Source: Aliivibrio sp. EL58
Lineage (GTDB): Bacteria > Pseudomonadota > Gammaproteobacteria > Enterobacterales > Vibrionaceae
DNA: 64,000 nt
Reading direction: 5' to 3'
Assembly (NCBI RefSeq): GCF_900312675.1
Contig: NZ_OMPC01000002.1
Location: 1 to 64,000 of the forward strand
This document shows, one piece after another, positions 41,624-51,846 of this stretch. Position numbers and translations under genes: made by a program. The notes beneath the pieces were generated by a model. The model worked only from the letters and a program-made list of their open reading frames with translations, was not told the origin of the DNA and searched no databases. How positions within the stretch are numbered: the stretch's first letter is position 1; each line of letters starts with the position of its first letter.

Positions 41624-43981
41624 TTAATTATTCAAATAAAATGGGCGACCATAGCCCAATGCATTGGTTGCAGAACCTGAGGTGATACCTGTGTTTGTAC
41701 CTAAACCTCGAATCGCGATTGAAAGCATTATATTACTTTCGTATTCTGGTTCGTAACTGCCAATCGCCAGTGCAGGATCGTTATTCGGTGCGATTAGTTG
41801 GTCACTGTAAGTTAAGCCAAATGACCAACAGTCACTTAAATAGGTCACACCAACTAAGGCCTCTATCATTTGGTCTTCTTTGGTATCGTGGAAATATTGG
41901 CCTTTGAGAGCCCAGTTACCACCAATATTATATTCACTTAACAGACCAGCTTGGTAGATACCATGCTGAGTAATAAGCCCTAAATCATCTTCAAAGTTTA
42001 CGTTACTCTCAATGTAGTTTTTACTTACATAACGATAGTTAGCTTGTATATACCCTTTGGTATGACGGTACTCCAACGTGCTGTTGGCAACTTGAAGCTC
42101 ACTAACATTTGAATCGTACTGAACACCGCCATGATAAAATAGGTAGTCATTGAAGTTAAAGTCACTTTCAATAGCCCAAGCAGATGAGTTACTAGTATCA
42201 TCTTCGTTCGTCGTACCAGATCCGTTCATATATAGGATCTGACCAAAAGAGATATTCATGCGCTCTTTATAGGCATCATCATAGAAACGAGATGTGGCAC
42301 CAATACTAAATTGGTTTGCTGCGGCAATATAATCAACACCACTGTATTGGCGATCTCTAAATAAGCCATAATAATCTAGTTGCAACTTGCTGCTGTCATA
42401 ACCGCCTTCACCTCGGCCACCATAAATCTCACTTTGATCGACTTCAGGTACGTATAAATATTGTATTTTAGGCTCTAATGTTTGTAAGTACTCACCCAAG
42501 AACTTATGAGTACTGTCTAAATAGATAGCACCATTAATACGAACCTCTGGAATAGTTCGAGAGGTTTCTTCTTTTAATCCAGATAATGAGGCTTCTGTAC
42601 GATCAAAATCTTGAGAATAATAAGTATAGAGTAAGCTAGCTTCAGGCGTTAATGACCACCAAGCAGAACTTAGTGGTAAGCTTAACTTTGGTTCTAGATG
42701 CACACGAGTTGCCGATGGCTTTGTTGGGTCATCGGTTGAAAACTTACTAATGTGGCTGTGTAAGTTAAAATCAAATTCGTTGTAAAATTGAGGTGCATAA
42801 TAATTGAATTCAATTTGTGGCATTAAGCGATATGGGTAGCTGTCATCAACGAGGACCTGGAAATCACGCACACGCATTGTCATATCCCAATCTTGATCAC
42901 GATAAGACACTTCGCCTGACTGTTGTAATTGACCCTCATCACGAGTACCAATGCTTGAATTTAAATCTTGGAAATAATCAATGTCACTGACTTGAGAATA
43001 TTCAACATCAAATTTCCAGTGTTGTTGATAGATACCTGAATGATCCCAGCTAACACCCCAGCGAGCGCCTTTCTCTGTAAACTTGGCATCTTCATTTAGG
43101 TATTCGACATCGACAGTACCTTGACCGAAGCTTTCTAAATAACGGAATTGAGCTTCTAATTGCGTACCACGTCTTTCCATGTAGTTTATGGTTGTTGTGG
43201 CATCGTAGTTAGGTGCGATGTTCCAGTAAATGGGAACGGAAAGCTCAAAACCATTTTTACTGTCTAAACTTGCGCTTGGGATCAGTACCCCAGTTTTACG
43301 TTTATCGCCAACAGGGACTGTAATGTAAGGTAAGTAAAAAATTGGTACATCAAGGACTTCAAATCGAGCATTGTAGAAGGTTGCCCATTCATCTGATTGA
43401 TCTAACTCGATCTCACTGGCTTTAAAGCGCCAGCTTTTATCTCCTGCTGGACAAGTTGTGAACGAGGCATCTTCCAATTGGTAGATTTCTTGGCCCGTTT
43501 TTAACACACGACTAGCTTGACCTCGAATTGGCTGACACGACATTTTATAGGCCGTATTAACCATGGTGGTATCTTCAGTGGTTAGGTCAGTAGTTACTTT
43601 ATCTGAGGTTGAGCGCATATCCATGCTTGAGTAATTAACATTACCTTCTGCAATAGCGATGTTCTCTTGCTGGTGTAAAGTAATACTGTCTGCTTTGATC
43701 TCTTGGCGGCCTTTAATAATATGAACATTACCTTTATAGGTTGCTTTTGAATTATTACTGGCTTCAACGCTATCTGCTTGAATAAGCACCGGTTGTTGAT
43801 CTTCTTCCTCTTTTGAGGCTTTATCTGGTACTTCACAGGAGTTTACTGTGTCAGTTTGTAAAGGGAAGATTATGCTACTTTCTGGAGATATAGATTTACT
43901 TCCATCATCAGCGATGACGGGAGAACCGTAAAGAAGGCATCCAGCAAATGAAGCAAGTAGGCTGCGAGAGGTAAAAGGCAT
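41624..43981 (-). CDS. lptD: LptD, lipopolysaccharide assembly barrel
   Basis: 785 residues. Signal peptide to about residue 24, an OstA/LptA-like jellyroll around 65-140 (VLIQADSVEASNNSKATYKGNV in part), and a large C-terminal barrel that inserts LPS into the outer leaflet with LptE. Cysteines are at about 49, 149 and 177, plus one in YLSDCWSFG near 735; E. coli has a CC pair there. Upstream CAGGAA supports the start. Divergent from djlA. Confidence 0.96.
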   Translation of the reverse strand: MPFTSRSLLASFAGCLLYGSPVIADDGSKSISPESSIIFPLQTDTVNSCEVPDKASKEEEDQQPVLIQADSVEASNNSKATYKGNVHIIKGRQEIKADSITLHQQENIAIAEGNVNYSSMDMRSTSDKVTTDLTTEDTTMVNTAYKMSCQPIRGQASRVLKTGQEIYQLEDASFTTCPAGDKSWRFKASEIELDQSDEWATFYNARFEVLDVPIFYLPYITVPVGDKRKTGVLIPSASLDSKNGFELSVPIYWNIAPNYDATTTINYMERRGTQLEAQFRYLESFGQGTVDVEYLNEDAKFTEKGARWGVSWDHSGIYQQHWKFDVEYSQVSDIDYFQDLNSSIGTRDEGQLQQSGEVSYRDQDWDMTMRVRDFQVLVDDSYPYRLMPQIEFNYYAPQFYNEFDFNLHSHISKFSTDDPTKPSATRVHLEPKLSLPLSSAWWSLTPEASLLYTYYSQDFDRTEASLSGLKEETSRTIPEVRINGAIYLDSTHKFLGEYLQTLEPKIQYLYVPEVDQSEIYGGRGEGGYDSSKLQLDYYGLFRDRQYSGVDYIAAANQFSIGATSRFYDDAYKERMNISFGQILYMNGSGTTNEDDTSNSSAWAIESDFNFNDYLFYHGGVQYDSNVSELQVANSTLEYRHTKGYIQANYRYVSKNYIESNVNFEDDLGLITQHGIYQAGLLSEYNIGGNWALKGQYFHDTKEDQMIEALVGVTYLSDCWSFGLTYSDQLIAPNNDPALAIGSYEPEYESNIMLSIAIRGLGTNTGITSGSATNALGYGRPFYLNN

Positions 43982-44188
43982 CGAGTTAGACGTTCCTGTT
44001 CGTTATATTAATCCGCTGATATACTCAAAGAGACTAGACAGAGTCACTTGTTTATAATAAAGCAAAAGCCATGCCCAAACCACCTATAAGATGTCGCTAT
44101 CATCTATTAATGGTTGTAAAGTAACAGGCTGCGCTTGCTCATTGTGTGACAGAGTAAAAATAAAATAATTCATTAATTGGAATTTAAA

Positions 44189-45031
44189 ATGCAAATATTC
44201 GGCAAAATATTGGGTGGTTTTTTTGGTTTTCTATTTGGCGGCTTTTTTGGTGCGGCATTAGGGATCTTTATTGGCCATCAATTTGATAAAGCAAAACGTA
44301 TGGCAAGCAGTGGTTTTACCTTTCAAACGGGTGGGGCTTCTCAAACTAAAAAACAAGCAGAATTCTTTCATGCTGCTTTCTCAGTCATGGGGCATGTTGC
44401 TAAAGCCAAAGGGCAAGTAACAGCACAAGAGATCCAGCTAGCATCAATGATGATGGATCGTATGAATCTGAATGCAGAGCAGAAAAAAGAAGCTCAAGAA
44501 GCGTTTAGAGAAGGGAAAGAAAACGATTTTCCATTACGTGAAACCCTACAAAAGATTCGTTCAATTACCGGTGGCCGTTATGATCTGCTGCAGTTCTTTT
44601 TAGAGCTACAGATCGCATCTGCCATTGCTGACGGTGATATTCATCCAAGTGAAAGAGACATCTTACATATTGTTGCGGAAGAGCTTGGCTTTAGTGCCGA
44701 ACAATTAGAAAAACGTTTAAAAATGCAAGAAGCGGCTTTTCGTTTTCAGCGCAGTGGTGGCTTTTCTGGTCAAGGTGGTTCTCAACAAGGTCAATGGCAG
44801 CAAGCAAGTTCTGCTGACCAGCTAACGGATGCTTATAATTTATTAGGTATTAGTGAAGATGCGGATGCAAAAACAATTAAGCGTGCTCACCGTAAGTTAA
44901 TGAATGAGCATCACCCTGATAAATTGGTGGCAAAAGGTTTGCCACCAGAAATGATGGAAATGGCAAAAGAGAAAGCGCAAGAAATCCAAGGTGCTTACGA
45001 TTTAATTAAGAAAGCTAAAGGGATTAAATAA
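44189..45031 (+). CDS. djlA: DjlA, membrane-anchored DnaJ-like co-chaperone
   Basis: 280 residues from the ATG at 44189 (MQIFGKILGG), which matches the enteric start; a frame four codons longer exists. One N-terminal glycine-rich membrane helix, a TerB-like middle domain, then a C-terminal J domain with the HPD motif in NEHHPDKLVAKGLPPEMMEMA. DjlA stimulates DnaK at the inner membrane. Divergent from lptD, as in E. coli, and nearly touching the DUF547 gene on the other strand. Confidence 0.95.
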   Translation: MQIFGKILGGFFGFLFGGFFGAALGIFIGHQFDKAKRMASSGFTFQTGGASQTKKQAEFFHAAFSVMGHVAKAKGQVTAQEIQLASMMMDRMNLNAEQKKEAQEAFREGKENDFPLRETLQKIRSITGGRYDLLQFFLELQIASAIADGDIHPSERDILHIVAEELGFSAEQLEKRLKMQEAAFRFQRSGGFSGQGGSQQGQWQQASSADQLTDAYNLLGISEDADAKTIKRAHRKLMNEHHPDKLVAKGLPPEMMEMAKEKAQEIQGAYDLIKKAKGIK

Positions 45032-45040
45032 CCTGATCTC

Positions 45041-45820
45041 TTATTGTTTATTTAACTTCCAATTATAGTCGTAATGAATGTCGCCTTTGAATTGTTGTAA
45101 TTCAGGGCGATATTTTTTTAAATGCTCAAAAAGTTGCTGTTGATTACCAAAATCGACCGCAAACCAATCATAAATAGACGAAAGCTGGATCTTGTTATCA
45201 GTAATGAGCACGCCTTTTTCACTATTAATGAATTCAGTTGCGGCTTTATCTAATAGCTTATCGCTGTTTCTGGCGGTAAATGCTTTAGGTTGCAGATTAG
45301 GGCAACCAAGACTCGCACAGTTTACGGCGTAGTGAGTTCTTGGATCATTCCAAATAGGCCTTAAAATTCGATGTTCAATGTCGTTGAGTGTTAACACTTT
45401 TCCTGCAACTACAGCAACCTCTTCATCCCAAGGCCCAAAGGTAAATAGCCCACCTAATTTAGTAATGGATTTAATAGGGTAATTATCTAAAATAATTTTT
45501 ACTGTGATGGCATTGTAAAGATTGACCCAATAAGCGTATTGCTCTGCTTTTTTATACTCTCTCGGATCAATACGACTCATTTGGCGTAAATAGCTGTTAA
45601 GGGTTCGCTTATCTGCATCAGTAATATTGGCATAATCAAAAAGAGTGTATTCCCCTTGAGTTATAAGGTATTTATCTAACGTTTGTTGCCAATATTGATG
45701 TGAAATAGTGGTGGCATTTTTTTCATTACTGACATCCCAGTAATCCCATAATTCAGATTTGGGTGCTGCGAACGTATTGAATGAGAAAAGCAAAAGTAGT
45801 GAGGAGATAAGGGTTTTCAT
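45041..45820 (-). CDS. Secreted DUF547 protein
   Basis: 259 residues with a signal peptide (LLLFSFNTFA, then APKSELWDYW). The DUF547 core is clear: YWVNLYNAITVKIILDNYP near 97-115 and DPRTHYAVNCASLGCPNL near 159-176, with a paired cysteine. Function unknown for the family; the fold has been compared with cysteine-protease-like enzymes but that is not proof. Convergent with djlA across nine bases. Confidence 0.85.
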   Translation of the reverse strand: MKTLISSLLLLFSFNTFAAPKSELWDYWDVSNEKNATTISHQYWQQTLDKYLITQGEYTLFDYANITDADKRTLNSYLRQMSRIDPREYKKAEQYAYWVNLYNAITVKIILDNYPIKSITKLGGLFTFGPWDEEVAVVAGKVLTLNDIEHRILRPIWNDPRTHYAVNCASLGCPNLQPKAFTARNSDKLLDKAATEFINSEKGVLITDNKIQLSSIYDWFAVDFGNQQQLFEHLKKYRPELQQFKGDIHYDYNWKLNKQ

Positions 45821-45881
45821 AAAAGGTACCTGACTTTTGTTTACTAATAATTATTTAGTATAGATTGCCTATGTTTTATAG

Positions 45882-45916
45882 ACAAAAAAGAGGTTGATAC
45901 GTTCATATCAACCTCT
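45882..45916 (-). terminator. Terminator of the leu operon
   Basis: On the minus strand an 11-bp perfect stem (45916-45906 with 45899-45889) and six-base loop is followed by TTTTTT. It is 36 bases past the leuD stop, beyond a heptamer array. Confidence 0.92.
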
Positions 45917-45923
45917 AATATTT

Positions 45924-45953
45924 CCTGAATCCTGAATCCTGAATCCTGAATCC
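45924..45953. repeat. Heptamer array CCTGAAT x4 after leuD
   Basis: Four perfect tandem copies of CCTGAAT (45924-45951) and the start of a fifth, which runs into the leuD stop codon. Lies in the 3' untranslated part of the leu transcript. One copy of the same word occurs at 63111-63117 next to a similar terminator. Confidence 0.9.
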
Positions 45954-46555
45954 TATTTCAAGAAACTTGAGATCTTCGCTTCATACTCTGAAATTTTATC
46001 GGCATGTTGCAGTGTCAGTCCGATATTGTCTAAACCATTTAATAAACAGTGGCGACGGAATTCATCAATTTCAAAGTTGTATTGCTTCCCGTTAGCGGTT
46101 ACTAACATCGCTTCTAAATCAACGGTGATTTCTGCGCCTTCGTTTGCTTCAACGAATTGGAAAATTTCATCCACTTCAGTGTCCGTTAAACGTACGGGGA
46201 TCATCTGGTTATTGATTGAGTTACCATAAAAAATATCGGCAAAGCTTGGTGCGATCATGACTTGAATACCATAATCCGCTAATGCCCAAGGGGCGTGTTC
46301 ACGAGATGAACCACAACCAAAGTTTTCACGAGCAAGGAGAATACTAGCGCCTTGGTAGCGAGGTGCGTTCATTACGAACTTAGGATTTGCTTGTTCTCCG
46401 GCATCATCAAGAAAACGCCAATCATGAAATAGGTGCTTACCAAAACCAGTGCGGTTTACTTTCTGTAGAAACTGTTTTGGAATGATTGCATCGGTATCGA
46501 TATTTGCCGTATCTAAAGGAACGACTAGACCTGTATGTTGTTTAAAACCTGACAT
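45953..46555 (-). CDS. leuD: LeuD, 3-isopropylmalate dehydratase small subunit
   Basis: 200 residues. With LeuC it isomerises 2- to 3-isopropylmalate. [13 protein letters not shown] near 18-30 and [15 protein letters not shown] near 78-92 are the swivel-domain signatures. Eleven bases after leuC. Last gene of leuABCD. Confidence 0.97.
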   Translation of the reverse strand: MSGFKQHTGLVVPLDTANIDTDAIIPKQFLQKVNRTGFGKHLFHDWRFLDDAGEQANPKFVMNAPRYQGASILLARENFGCGSSREHAPWALADYGIQVMIAPSFADIFYGNSINNQMIPVRLTDTEVDEIFQFVEANEGAEITVDLEAMLVTANGKQYNFEIDEFRRHCLLNGLDNIGLTLQHADKISEYEAKISSFLK

Positions 46556-46566
46556 AGTAAATTCCT

Positions 46567-47982
46567 TTATGCTTGTTCTGTAATAGTTCGAATATCAACA
46601 AAGTGGCCTGCAATTGCCGCAGCTGCTGCCATTGCTGGGCTAACTAGGTGAGTTCGACCATCACGGCCTTGGCGACCTTCAAAATTACGGTTAGATGTTG
46701 ATGCACAACGCTCTTGTGGACCTAAACGGTCGTTGTTCATCGCAAGACACATTGAACAACCTGGTAGACGCCATTCAAAGCCCGCTTCTTTAAAGATCAC
46801 ATCTAGACCTTCTTTTTCAGCTTGTGCTTTTACTTGCTCTGAACCAGGAACAATTAACGCTTGAACATGAGCAGCGACTTTATTGCCCTTTGCTACGGCA
46901 GCAGCAGCACGCATGTCTTCGATACGTGAGTTAGTACAAGAGCCTACAAATACTTTATCTATATTGTAATCAGACAGGGATTTACCCGCTTCAAGGCCCA
47001 TGTAAGCTAATGCTTTTTCAGCGGACGCTTTTTCTACTGGGTCAGAAAAACTCTCAGGAGCAGGAATTGGTTGATCAACGGCGATTACTTGACCTGGATT
47101 TGTGCCCCAAGTGACTTGAGGTTTAATTTCAGAGGCTTCAAGTGTTACTACCGCATCAAACTTTGCATCATCGTCCGTTTTTAGTGACGACCAGTATTCG
47201 ATAGCTGCGGTTAAATCTTCCCCTTGAGGTGAGAATTTACGGTCAGTAATGTAATCAAACGTGGTTTGGTCTGGTGCGATAAGGCCTGCTTTAGCACCTA
47301 ATTCGATTGCCATGTTACATACCGTCATACGACCTTCCATCGTAAGGTCGGTAATCGCTTCACCACAGAATTCAACCACGTAGCCAGTACCACCAGCAGC
47401 CGTTGTTTTACCTATGATCGCAAGCACGATATCTTTTGCAGTAATGCCTTTGGCTACTTTGCCTTTGACTTCGATTTTCATGGTTTTAGCACGCGCTTGT
47501 TTTAGCGTTTGTGTCGCTAATACGTGCTCAACTTCAGACGTACCAATACCAAATGCTAACGAACCAAATGCACCATGGGTTGCTGTGTGTGAATCGCCAC
47601 AAACAATCGTCATGCCTGGTAATGTAATGCCCAGTTCAGGTCCCATTACGTGCACAATACCTTGGTATTTATGGTTTAGGTCATAAAGAGTTACGCCAAA
47701 TTCTTCACAGTTTTTAGACAGTGTTTCCATTTGGATACGAGCCATTTCACCAGAGGCATTAATGTCTTTAGTTTGTGTTGATACGTTATGATCCATTGTT
47801 GCGAAAGTTTTACCTACTTGGCGAACTTTACGACCTTTTTCACGTAACCCATCAAACGCTTGTGGCGAAGTCACTTCGTGCACCAAATGGCGATCGATGT
47901 ATAGAATAGGGGTTTCGCCTTTTGCTGCAACAGCAACATGGGCATCATAAACTTTTTCGTATAATGTTTTTGCGTTAGACAT
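46567..47982 (-). CDS. leuC: LeuC, 3-isopropylmalate dehydratase large subunit
   Basis: 471 residues, aconitase-like. Iron-sulphur ligands are the cysteine in FVGSCTNSR (about residue 348) and the pair in [11 protein letters not shown] (about 408 and 411). It also has [12 protein letters not shown] near 131-142. ACTTGGAAGAAG-type site precedes the start. Between leuB and leuD in the usual order. Confidence 0.97.
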   Translation of the reverse strand: MSNAKTLYEKVYDAHVAVAAKGETPILYIDRHLVHEVTSPQAFDGLREKGRKVRQVGKTFATMDHNVSTQTKDINASGEMARIQMETLSKNCEEFGVTLYDLNHKYQGIVHVMGPELGITLPGMTIVCGDSHTATHGAFGSLAFGIGTSEVEHVLATQTLKQARAKTMKIEVKGKVAKGITAKDIVLAIIGKTTAAGGTGYVVEFCGEAITDLTMEGRMTVCNMAIELGAKAGLIAPDQTTFDYITDRKFSPQGEDLTAAIEYWSSLKTDDDAKFDAVVTLEASEIKPQVTWGTNPGQVIAVDQPIPAPESFSDPVEKASAEKALAYMGLEAGKSLSDYNIDKVFVGSCTNSRIEDMRAAAAVAKGNKVAAHVQALIVPGSEQVKAQAEKEGLDVIFKEAGFEWRLPGCSMCLAMNNDRLGPQERCASTSNRNFEGRQGRDGRTHLVSPAMAAAAAIAGHFVDIRTITEQA

Positions 47983-47997
47983 TGCTTCTTCCTTGAA

Positions 47998-49098
<1,101 letters not shown>

Positions 49099-49170
49099 TT
49101 AATCTTTTTATTTAATTTTGTTAATCAGAGAAGAGTAGACTCCTCCGATTTAAAATTCTGTTAAGTAGTC

Positions 49171-50718
49171 TTAAACCGTAGCAACTTTCTTTTGCTTAAT
49201 TTCAGCAATTTGATCAGCGCGGTGAATGCTGTTTATTACGTGAAGTAGTGCTTGACCAGAGGCTTCGATAATATCGGTAGCTAGACCAGTGCCGTGATAC
49301 TTACGACCTTTATAGTTCGCAATAATATCCGCCTGACCTAAACCATCTTCACCTTCGCCTTTTGCAGTTAGATCAAACTTATCTAGAACAATCTCATAGC
49401 CTGTTAGTTTGTAGATACATTGATAAAGTGCATCAACAGGGCCATTACCGACAGCGGCTTCACATTTTTCTTCATCACCACAAAGTAGCTTGATACTGGT
49501 TGTCGCCATTACACTGCCAGATTGCACGCTTAGGTAGTTCAACTTATAGAAATCGTCTTCATCACGTAAGTTTGCAAAATGCATTAGGGCTTCTAAATCG
49601 TAATCAAACACTTGGCCTTTACGATCCGCTAGCTTCACAAAATCTGCATATAGCGTGTCTAGGTTATATTCGTCTTCTTTATAGCCCATAGCATCCATGT
49701 GGCTCTTAACCGCAGCACGGCCTGAACGACTGGTTAGGTTTAACGCTTTGTTTTTAAGACCGATAGACTCAGGTGTCATGATCTCATAGGTATTTTTATT
49801 CTTAAGCATGCCATCTTGGTGAATGCCAGAAGAGTGGCTAAAGGCGTTTGCGCCTACGATAGCCTTATTGCTTTGAATTGGCATGTTACAAAGCTGACTT
49901 ACCAACTTACTGGTGCGGTGGATTTCATCATTTTTAAGACCCGTATGAACGCCTAGATATTCTGAACGAGTTTGTAGAATCATCGCAATTTCTTCTAAAG
50001 AACAGTTACCTGCACGCTCACCAATACCATTAATTGTACCTTCAACTTGTCGAGCACCCGCTTGAACCGCTGCAATAGAGTTAGCCACAGACATACCCAA
50101 ATCATCATGACAATGGACTGAGATGATAGCTTTATCGATGTTTGGAACACGGTTAAATAATTGCTGAACAATACCGCCAAATTCACCTGGAATGGTGTAG
50201 CCAACGGTGTCTGGAATGTTAATGGTATTTGCACCAGCATTAATGGCTGCTTCTACCATGCGGCATAAATTATCAATTGGTGTACGACCTGCATCTTCAC
50301 AAGAAAACTCGACGTCATCGGTATAATTACGTGCGTGTTTAACCGCTTTTACGCCCATCTCAACCACATCATCGTAGCTACGGCGTAATTTGTCTTGAAC
50401 GTGAACGGTAGAAGTAGAAATAAAGGTATGAATTCGGAACGCTTCTGCGACTTTTAACGCTTCAGCTGCCGCATCAATATCTTTAGGAACGGCACGAGCT
50501 AGACCACAAATTCGGCTATTTTTAATGTGTTTTGCGATGGTTTGAACCGACTCAAAATCACCCGGCGAAGAGACAGGGAAGCCCGCTTCAATAACATCAA
50601 CACCCAGACGCTCAAGCGCGTATGCAATCTGTAATTTTTCTTTTACGGTTAAACTCGCTGATAGTGCTTGTTCGCCATCTCGTAACGTGGTGTCGAAGAT
50701 AATGACTTGATCGCTCAT
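49171..50718 (-). CDS. leuA: LeuA, 2-isopropylmalate synthase
   Basis: 515 residues. First committed step of leucine synthesis, condensing acetyl-CoA with 2-oxoisovalerate. [15 protein letters not shown] near 7-21 (metal aspartate and arginine), [16 protein letters not shown] near 202-217, and a C-terminal leucine-binding regulatory domain that gives feedback inhibition. Preceded by a leader peptide and attenuator, so controlled by leucyl-tRNA supply. Confidence 0.97.
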   Translation of the reverse strand: MSDQVIIFDTTLRDGEQALSASLTVKEKLQIAYALERLGVDVIEAGFPVSSPGDFESVQTIAKHIKNSRICGLARAVPKDIDAAAEALKVAEAFRIHTFISTSTVHVQDKLRRSYDDVVEMGVKAVKHARNYTDDVEFSCEDAGRTPIDNLCRMVEAAINAGANTINIPDTVGYTIPGEFGGIVQQLFNRVPNIDKAIISVHCHDDLGMSVANSIAAVQAGARQVEGTINGIGERAGNCSLEEIAMILQTRSEYLGVHTGLKNDEIHRTSKLVSQLCNMPIQSNKAIVGANAFSHSSGIHQDGMLKNKNTYEIMTPESIGLKNKALNLTSRSGRAAVKSHMDAMGYKEDEYNLDTLYADFVKLADRKGQVFDYDLEALMHFANLRDEDDFYKLNYLSVQSGSVMATTSIKLLCGDEEKCEAAVGNGPVDALYQCIYKLTGYEIVLDKFDLTAKGEGEDGLGQADIIANYKGRKYHGTGLATDIIEASGQALLHVINSIHRADQIAEIKQKKVATV

Positions 50719-50763
50719 GGGCTTGCTTCCTTGTGTATGTCGTGCGCTTTAACGACGGTTTTC

Positions 50764-50796
50764 CATAAAAAAACCCGCCATGTTCAGCGGGTTTTA
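50764..50796 (-). terminator. leu operon attenuator
   Basis: On the minus strand AAAACCCGC pairs with GCGGGTTTT around an eight-base loop and is followed by a run of T. It lies between the leader peptide and leuA, the position of a transcription attenuator. Confidence 0.88.
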
Positions 50797-50829
50797 AAAT
50801 TTGGTTTATGGCTTCTTTTGTTCCACAAC

Positions 50830-50892
50830 CTACCCGCGTGAGATGTTCACGATCAGGAGGAGACGAAGAGATAAAGAAGATGCTGTTTTCAT
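50830..50892 (-). CDS. leuL: LeuL leader peptide
   Basis: A 20-codon reading frame, MKTASSLSLRLLLIVNISRG in reading, with five leucine codons (TTA, CTT, CTC, CTC, CTG), three of them consecutive. It starts about 26 bases after the predicted transcription start and ends about 34 bases before the attenuator stem. Ribosome stalling at the leucine run when leucyl-tRNA is scarce should favour antitermination, as in enteric leu operons. Sequence differs from E. coli LeuL, so this is assigned by position and leucine content. Confidence 0.85.
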   Translation of the reverse strand: MKTASSLSLRLLLIVNISRG

Positions 50893-50924
50893 TTGAAATA
50901 CAATCCATAAAAATAATTAACAAA

Positions 50925-50953
50925 TTAATATCGCACTCAGTAAGTATCGTCAA
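50925..50953 (-). promoter_or_regulatory. Promoter of the leu operon
   Basis: On the minus strand TTGACG (50953-50948) and TATTAA (50930-50925) are 17 bases apart. Predicted start near 50918, giving a leader that covers leuL and the attenuator. Confidence 0.8.
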
Positions 50954-51080
50954 CCCCTAAATCCCATTTTCACTACTTATTAATGTTTTTTTGCTTAAAT
51001 GTTACAAAATAGGAAGAAAAACGATTGCTGTGATGGATTACTGCACAAAAGAGATGTTTTTTTTGAATAGTAGAGATTAA

Positions 51081-51096
51081 TTAATCAAATGATTAA
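51081..51096. promoter_or_regulatory. Palindromic operator, distal copy
   Basis: TTAATCAAATGATTAA: perfect TTAATC-N4-GATTAA dyad. A second copy with the same arms lies 63 bases downstream. Likely site of the TetR-type regulator encoded next. Confidence 0.6.
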
Positions 51097-51138
51097 ATAT
51101 GGATGAATTAAAGGGATCGCACAATTTTATTACTTACT

Positions 51139-51159
51139 TATAATTAATCGTGTGATTAA
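51139..51159 (+). promoter_or_regulatory. -10 box overlapped by a palindromic operator (proximal copy)
   Basis: TATAAT at 51139-51144 is followed without gap by TTAATCGTGTGATTAA (51144-51159), sharing one base. The placement, just at the expected start of transcription of the tetR-type gene at 51199, suits direct repression. The -35 region is poor. Confidence 0.6.
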
Positions 51160-51198
51160 TAATCATAAATTGAATGTAGTGTAAATAAGGTGTTATTA

Positions 51199-51846
51199 AT
51201 GGCAAAGCAATTAGGCAGACCAAAAGGGGAATCAGAAGTGAGGGAGCAGCTCATTTTTCATGCTCGTGAGCTTTTTGTATCTCAGCCTTATAATAAGGTA
51301 TCAACAAGATTGATTGCTGATAATGCAAAGGTAAATATTGCGATGATCCGTTACTATTTTGGTAATAAAGAAGGGTTATTTGAAGCGATGTTTAAGGAAA
51401 CGATATCTCCAGTGGTAAGTCAGTTTCAATTAGCTTTAGTTAATAATAGTGAACAAGATTTGGTTGATTTCATGCGTGCTTATTATCAAGCAATGATAAA
51501 AGTGCCAGCATTTCCTAAACTGATACTAAGAATTATGGAGGCGGATAATGAACAGCAAGCCAATCTTCAGCAAATCATTTTTGGTATTTTACAACCGATG
51601 CAAGACAAGCTATTTGCACCAGATATGAGCCATGCATTATTTAAAAAAGGGGTCGATCCAAGTAAAGCTAGACTATCAATGATGAGTTTGATGGTTTTTC
51701 CTTTTTTGGCACCAAAGAAAATGTTGGACTTTCATAATATTGAGTTAAATGAAGCATTTTTAACTGATTTACTCGAGCATAATATCCGATTGTTAACTGA
51801 AGGTTTGTTACAAAATAAGAGAGATAATACTAATGAAAATAAATAA
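51199..51846 (+). CDS. TetR-family regulator of an RND efflux operon
   Basis: 215 residues. N-terminal helix-turn-helix of TetR type: REQLIFHARELFVSQPYNKVSTRLIADNAKVNIAMIRYYFGNKEGLF in part (residues about 15-62). The C-terminal ligand domain is not close to anything I recognise. ATG at 51199 chosen because AAGGTG precedes it; an ATG-like start three codons earlier is weaker. Its end overlaps the adaptor gene by 14 bases. Two matching dyads upstream suggest autoregulation. Confidence 0.88.
   Translation: MAKQLGRPKGESEVREQLIFHARELFVSQPYNKVSTRLIADNAKVNIAMIRYYFGNKEGLFEAMFKETISPVVSQFQLALVNNSEQDLVDFMRAYYQAMIKVPAFPKLILRIMEADNEQQANLQQIIFGILQPMQDKLFAPDMSHALFKKGVDPSKARLSMMSLMVFPFLAPKKMLDFHNIELNEAFLTDLLEHNIRLLTEGLLQNKRDNTNENK

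Noticed and set aside
50612-50953. 113-residue minus-strand frame covering the leu leader and the start of leuA
   Set aside because: It runs out of frame into leuA; the leader is better explained by the short leucine-rich leuL frame.
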